Assembly: GCA_004524425.1 (NCBI GenBank)
Contig: SDNN01000062.1
Location: 1-13,331, forward strand
Origin: Promethearchaeota archaeon
GTDB lineage: Archaea; Asgardarchaeota; Lokiarchaeia; Sigynarchaeales; SOKP01
DNA length: 13,331 nucleotides
Reading direction: 5' to 3'
Both the position numbers and the translations under genes were made by a program. Below the pieces are notes generated by a model. The model was not told the DNA's origin, did no database searches, and saw only the letters and a program-made list of their open reading frames with translations. This document shows, piece by piece, positions 12,807 to 13,331 of the stretch. How positions within the stretch are numbered: position 1 is the first letter of the stretch; every line of letters starts with the position of its first letter.

Positions 12807-13331
12807 TTGTGTGATACCCTTGTAGCATTAGGAAATTCAACCAAAGATAATAATGTTATTTTTGGAAAGAATAGTGATAGACCCCAGAATGAGGCTCAAT
12901 TAATTACGCATGTTCCAAGAATGAAACATTCTAAGGGAGATGAATTGGAATGCACTCATATTTCAATTCCACAAGTAAGTGAGACTTTTGCCATTTTATT
13001 GAGCCAACCATGGTGGATGTGGGGGGCTGAAATGGGCGTAAATGAATATGGAGTTGTGATTGGTAATGAAGCGGTTCACAGTTTAGAGCCACTAAGATCT
13101 AGTGGATTATTAGGGATGGATTTACTTAGATTAGGACTTGAAAGAGGAAGAAAAGCAAAAGAAGCACTATTCATAATAATTAATTTATTAGAAAACCATG
13201 GTCAAGGAGGAGGATGTTCCTATGAGGATCCTGGATGGCTTTATCATAATTCATATCTCATTGCTGATTCTGAAAAAGCTTTTGTGTTAGAAACTGCAGA
13301 TGAATGGTGGATTGCTAAAGAAGTAAAAGAT
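12807..13331 (+). CDS. secernin-like Ntn hydrolase, copy 2 (partial, runs off the window)
   Basis: The frame begins TTG-TGT-GAT-ACC directly after the TAA of copy 1 and stays open for 175 codons to the window edge. With TTG read as Met, the protein starts M-C-D-T like copy 1, keeping the Cys2 nucleophile. It then shows FGKNSDR, QLITHVPRM, SQPWWMWGAEMG, IGNEAV, SGLLGMDLLRLGLERG, NHGQGG and YHNSYLIAD. By hand alignment it is about 80 percent identical to copy 1 over the 72 residues from FGKNSD to NEAV. It differs most in the N-terminal loop (two to three residues longer) and after HGQGG, where copy 2 has a longer CSYEDPGW insert. It is presumably the same enzyme class in the same operon, possibly with a different substrate or forming a heteromer. 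The C-terminus is outside the window. Confidence 0.88.
   Translation, partial: MCDTLVALGNSTKDNNVIFGKNSDRPQNEAQLITHVPRMKHSKGDELECTHISIPQVSETFAILLSQPWWMWGAEMGVNEYGVVIGNEAVHSLEPLRSSGLLGMDLLRLGLERGRKAKEALFIIINLLENHGQGGGCSYEDPGWLYHNSYLIADSEKAFVLETADEWWIAKEVKD

Larger units (their letters stand above)
11613..13331 (+). repeat. tandem gene duplication (two secernin-like copies)
   Basis: The two units (11613-12806, and 12807 onward) are in direct orientation and in the same reading frame. They are similar at the DNA level too: compare 11799-11847 with 12999-13047, both encoding SQPWWMWGAEMG and flanks with only scattered, mostly silent changes. The changes are spread out, so the duplication is not brand-new. 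The second unit is cut by the window edge. Confidence 0.8.

Noticed and set aside
1..13331. CRISPR arrays, tRNA or rRNA genes, insertion sequences, integrases, prophage or defence genes
   Set aside because: I found no regularly spaced repeats, no clover-leaf-like or rRNA-like stretches and no transposase or integrase frames. The longest repeat is the secernin gene duplication.

Overview
This AT-rich, compact, intron-free stretch reads as part of an archaeal chromosome, most likely from an Asgard archaeon (Lokiarchaeia-like or a relative). The sequence shows a Ras/Rab-superfamily small GTPase, a presenilin-type GxGD intramembrane protease, an XPD/DinG-type iron-sulfur helicase, an F420 hydrogenase beta-type iron-sulfur protein, a GT5 glycogen synthase and two secernin-like Ntn hydrolases. 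TTG starts and 10-base promoter/terminator-like AT tracts fit archaea. The taxon is inferred from gene content only, since no rRNA or other marker gene is present.

Layout, left to right. The window opens with the last 48 codons of an unrecognised gene (ends 149). Four plus-strand genes follow, each apparently with its own promoter: the presenilin homolog (311-1360), a stand-alone 3-hydroxyacyl-CoA dehydrogenase (1473-2672), a small winged-helix protein whose start looks disturbed (open frame 2788-3069), and an FrhB-type iron-sulfur flavoprotein (3229-4167). A converging minus-strand block holds, in transcription order, an M28-type membrane metallopeptidase (7071-5875), a six-TM membrane protein of unknown function (5759-4872) and the small GTPase (4817-4296). 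A 124-bp divergent promoter region separates this block from a plus-strand zinc-ribbon/XPD-like helicase (7202-9388), which converges within 36 bp on a minus-strand glycogen synthase (11218-9425). After a 391-bp AT-rich gap come two tandem secernin-like genes (11613-12806, and 12807 to the window end). These lie in the same reading frame with no base between the stop of one and the start of the next.

The genes do not form one obvious pathway. Candidate functional pairs are the six-TM protein with the GTPase (54-bp gap, same strand) and the duplicated secernins. The most noteworthy items are the presenilin homolog, which has both catalytic aspartates and a PAL-like motif; the M28 peptidase with a membrane hairpin inserted between metal ligands; the divergent GTPase active-site motifs; and the abutting secernin duplication with its internal Shine-Dalgarno sequence. 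I found no tRNA, rRNA, CRISPR array, transposase or integrase.
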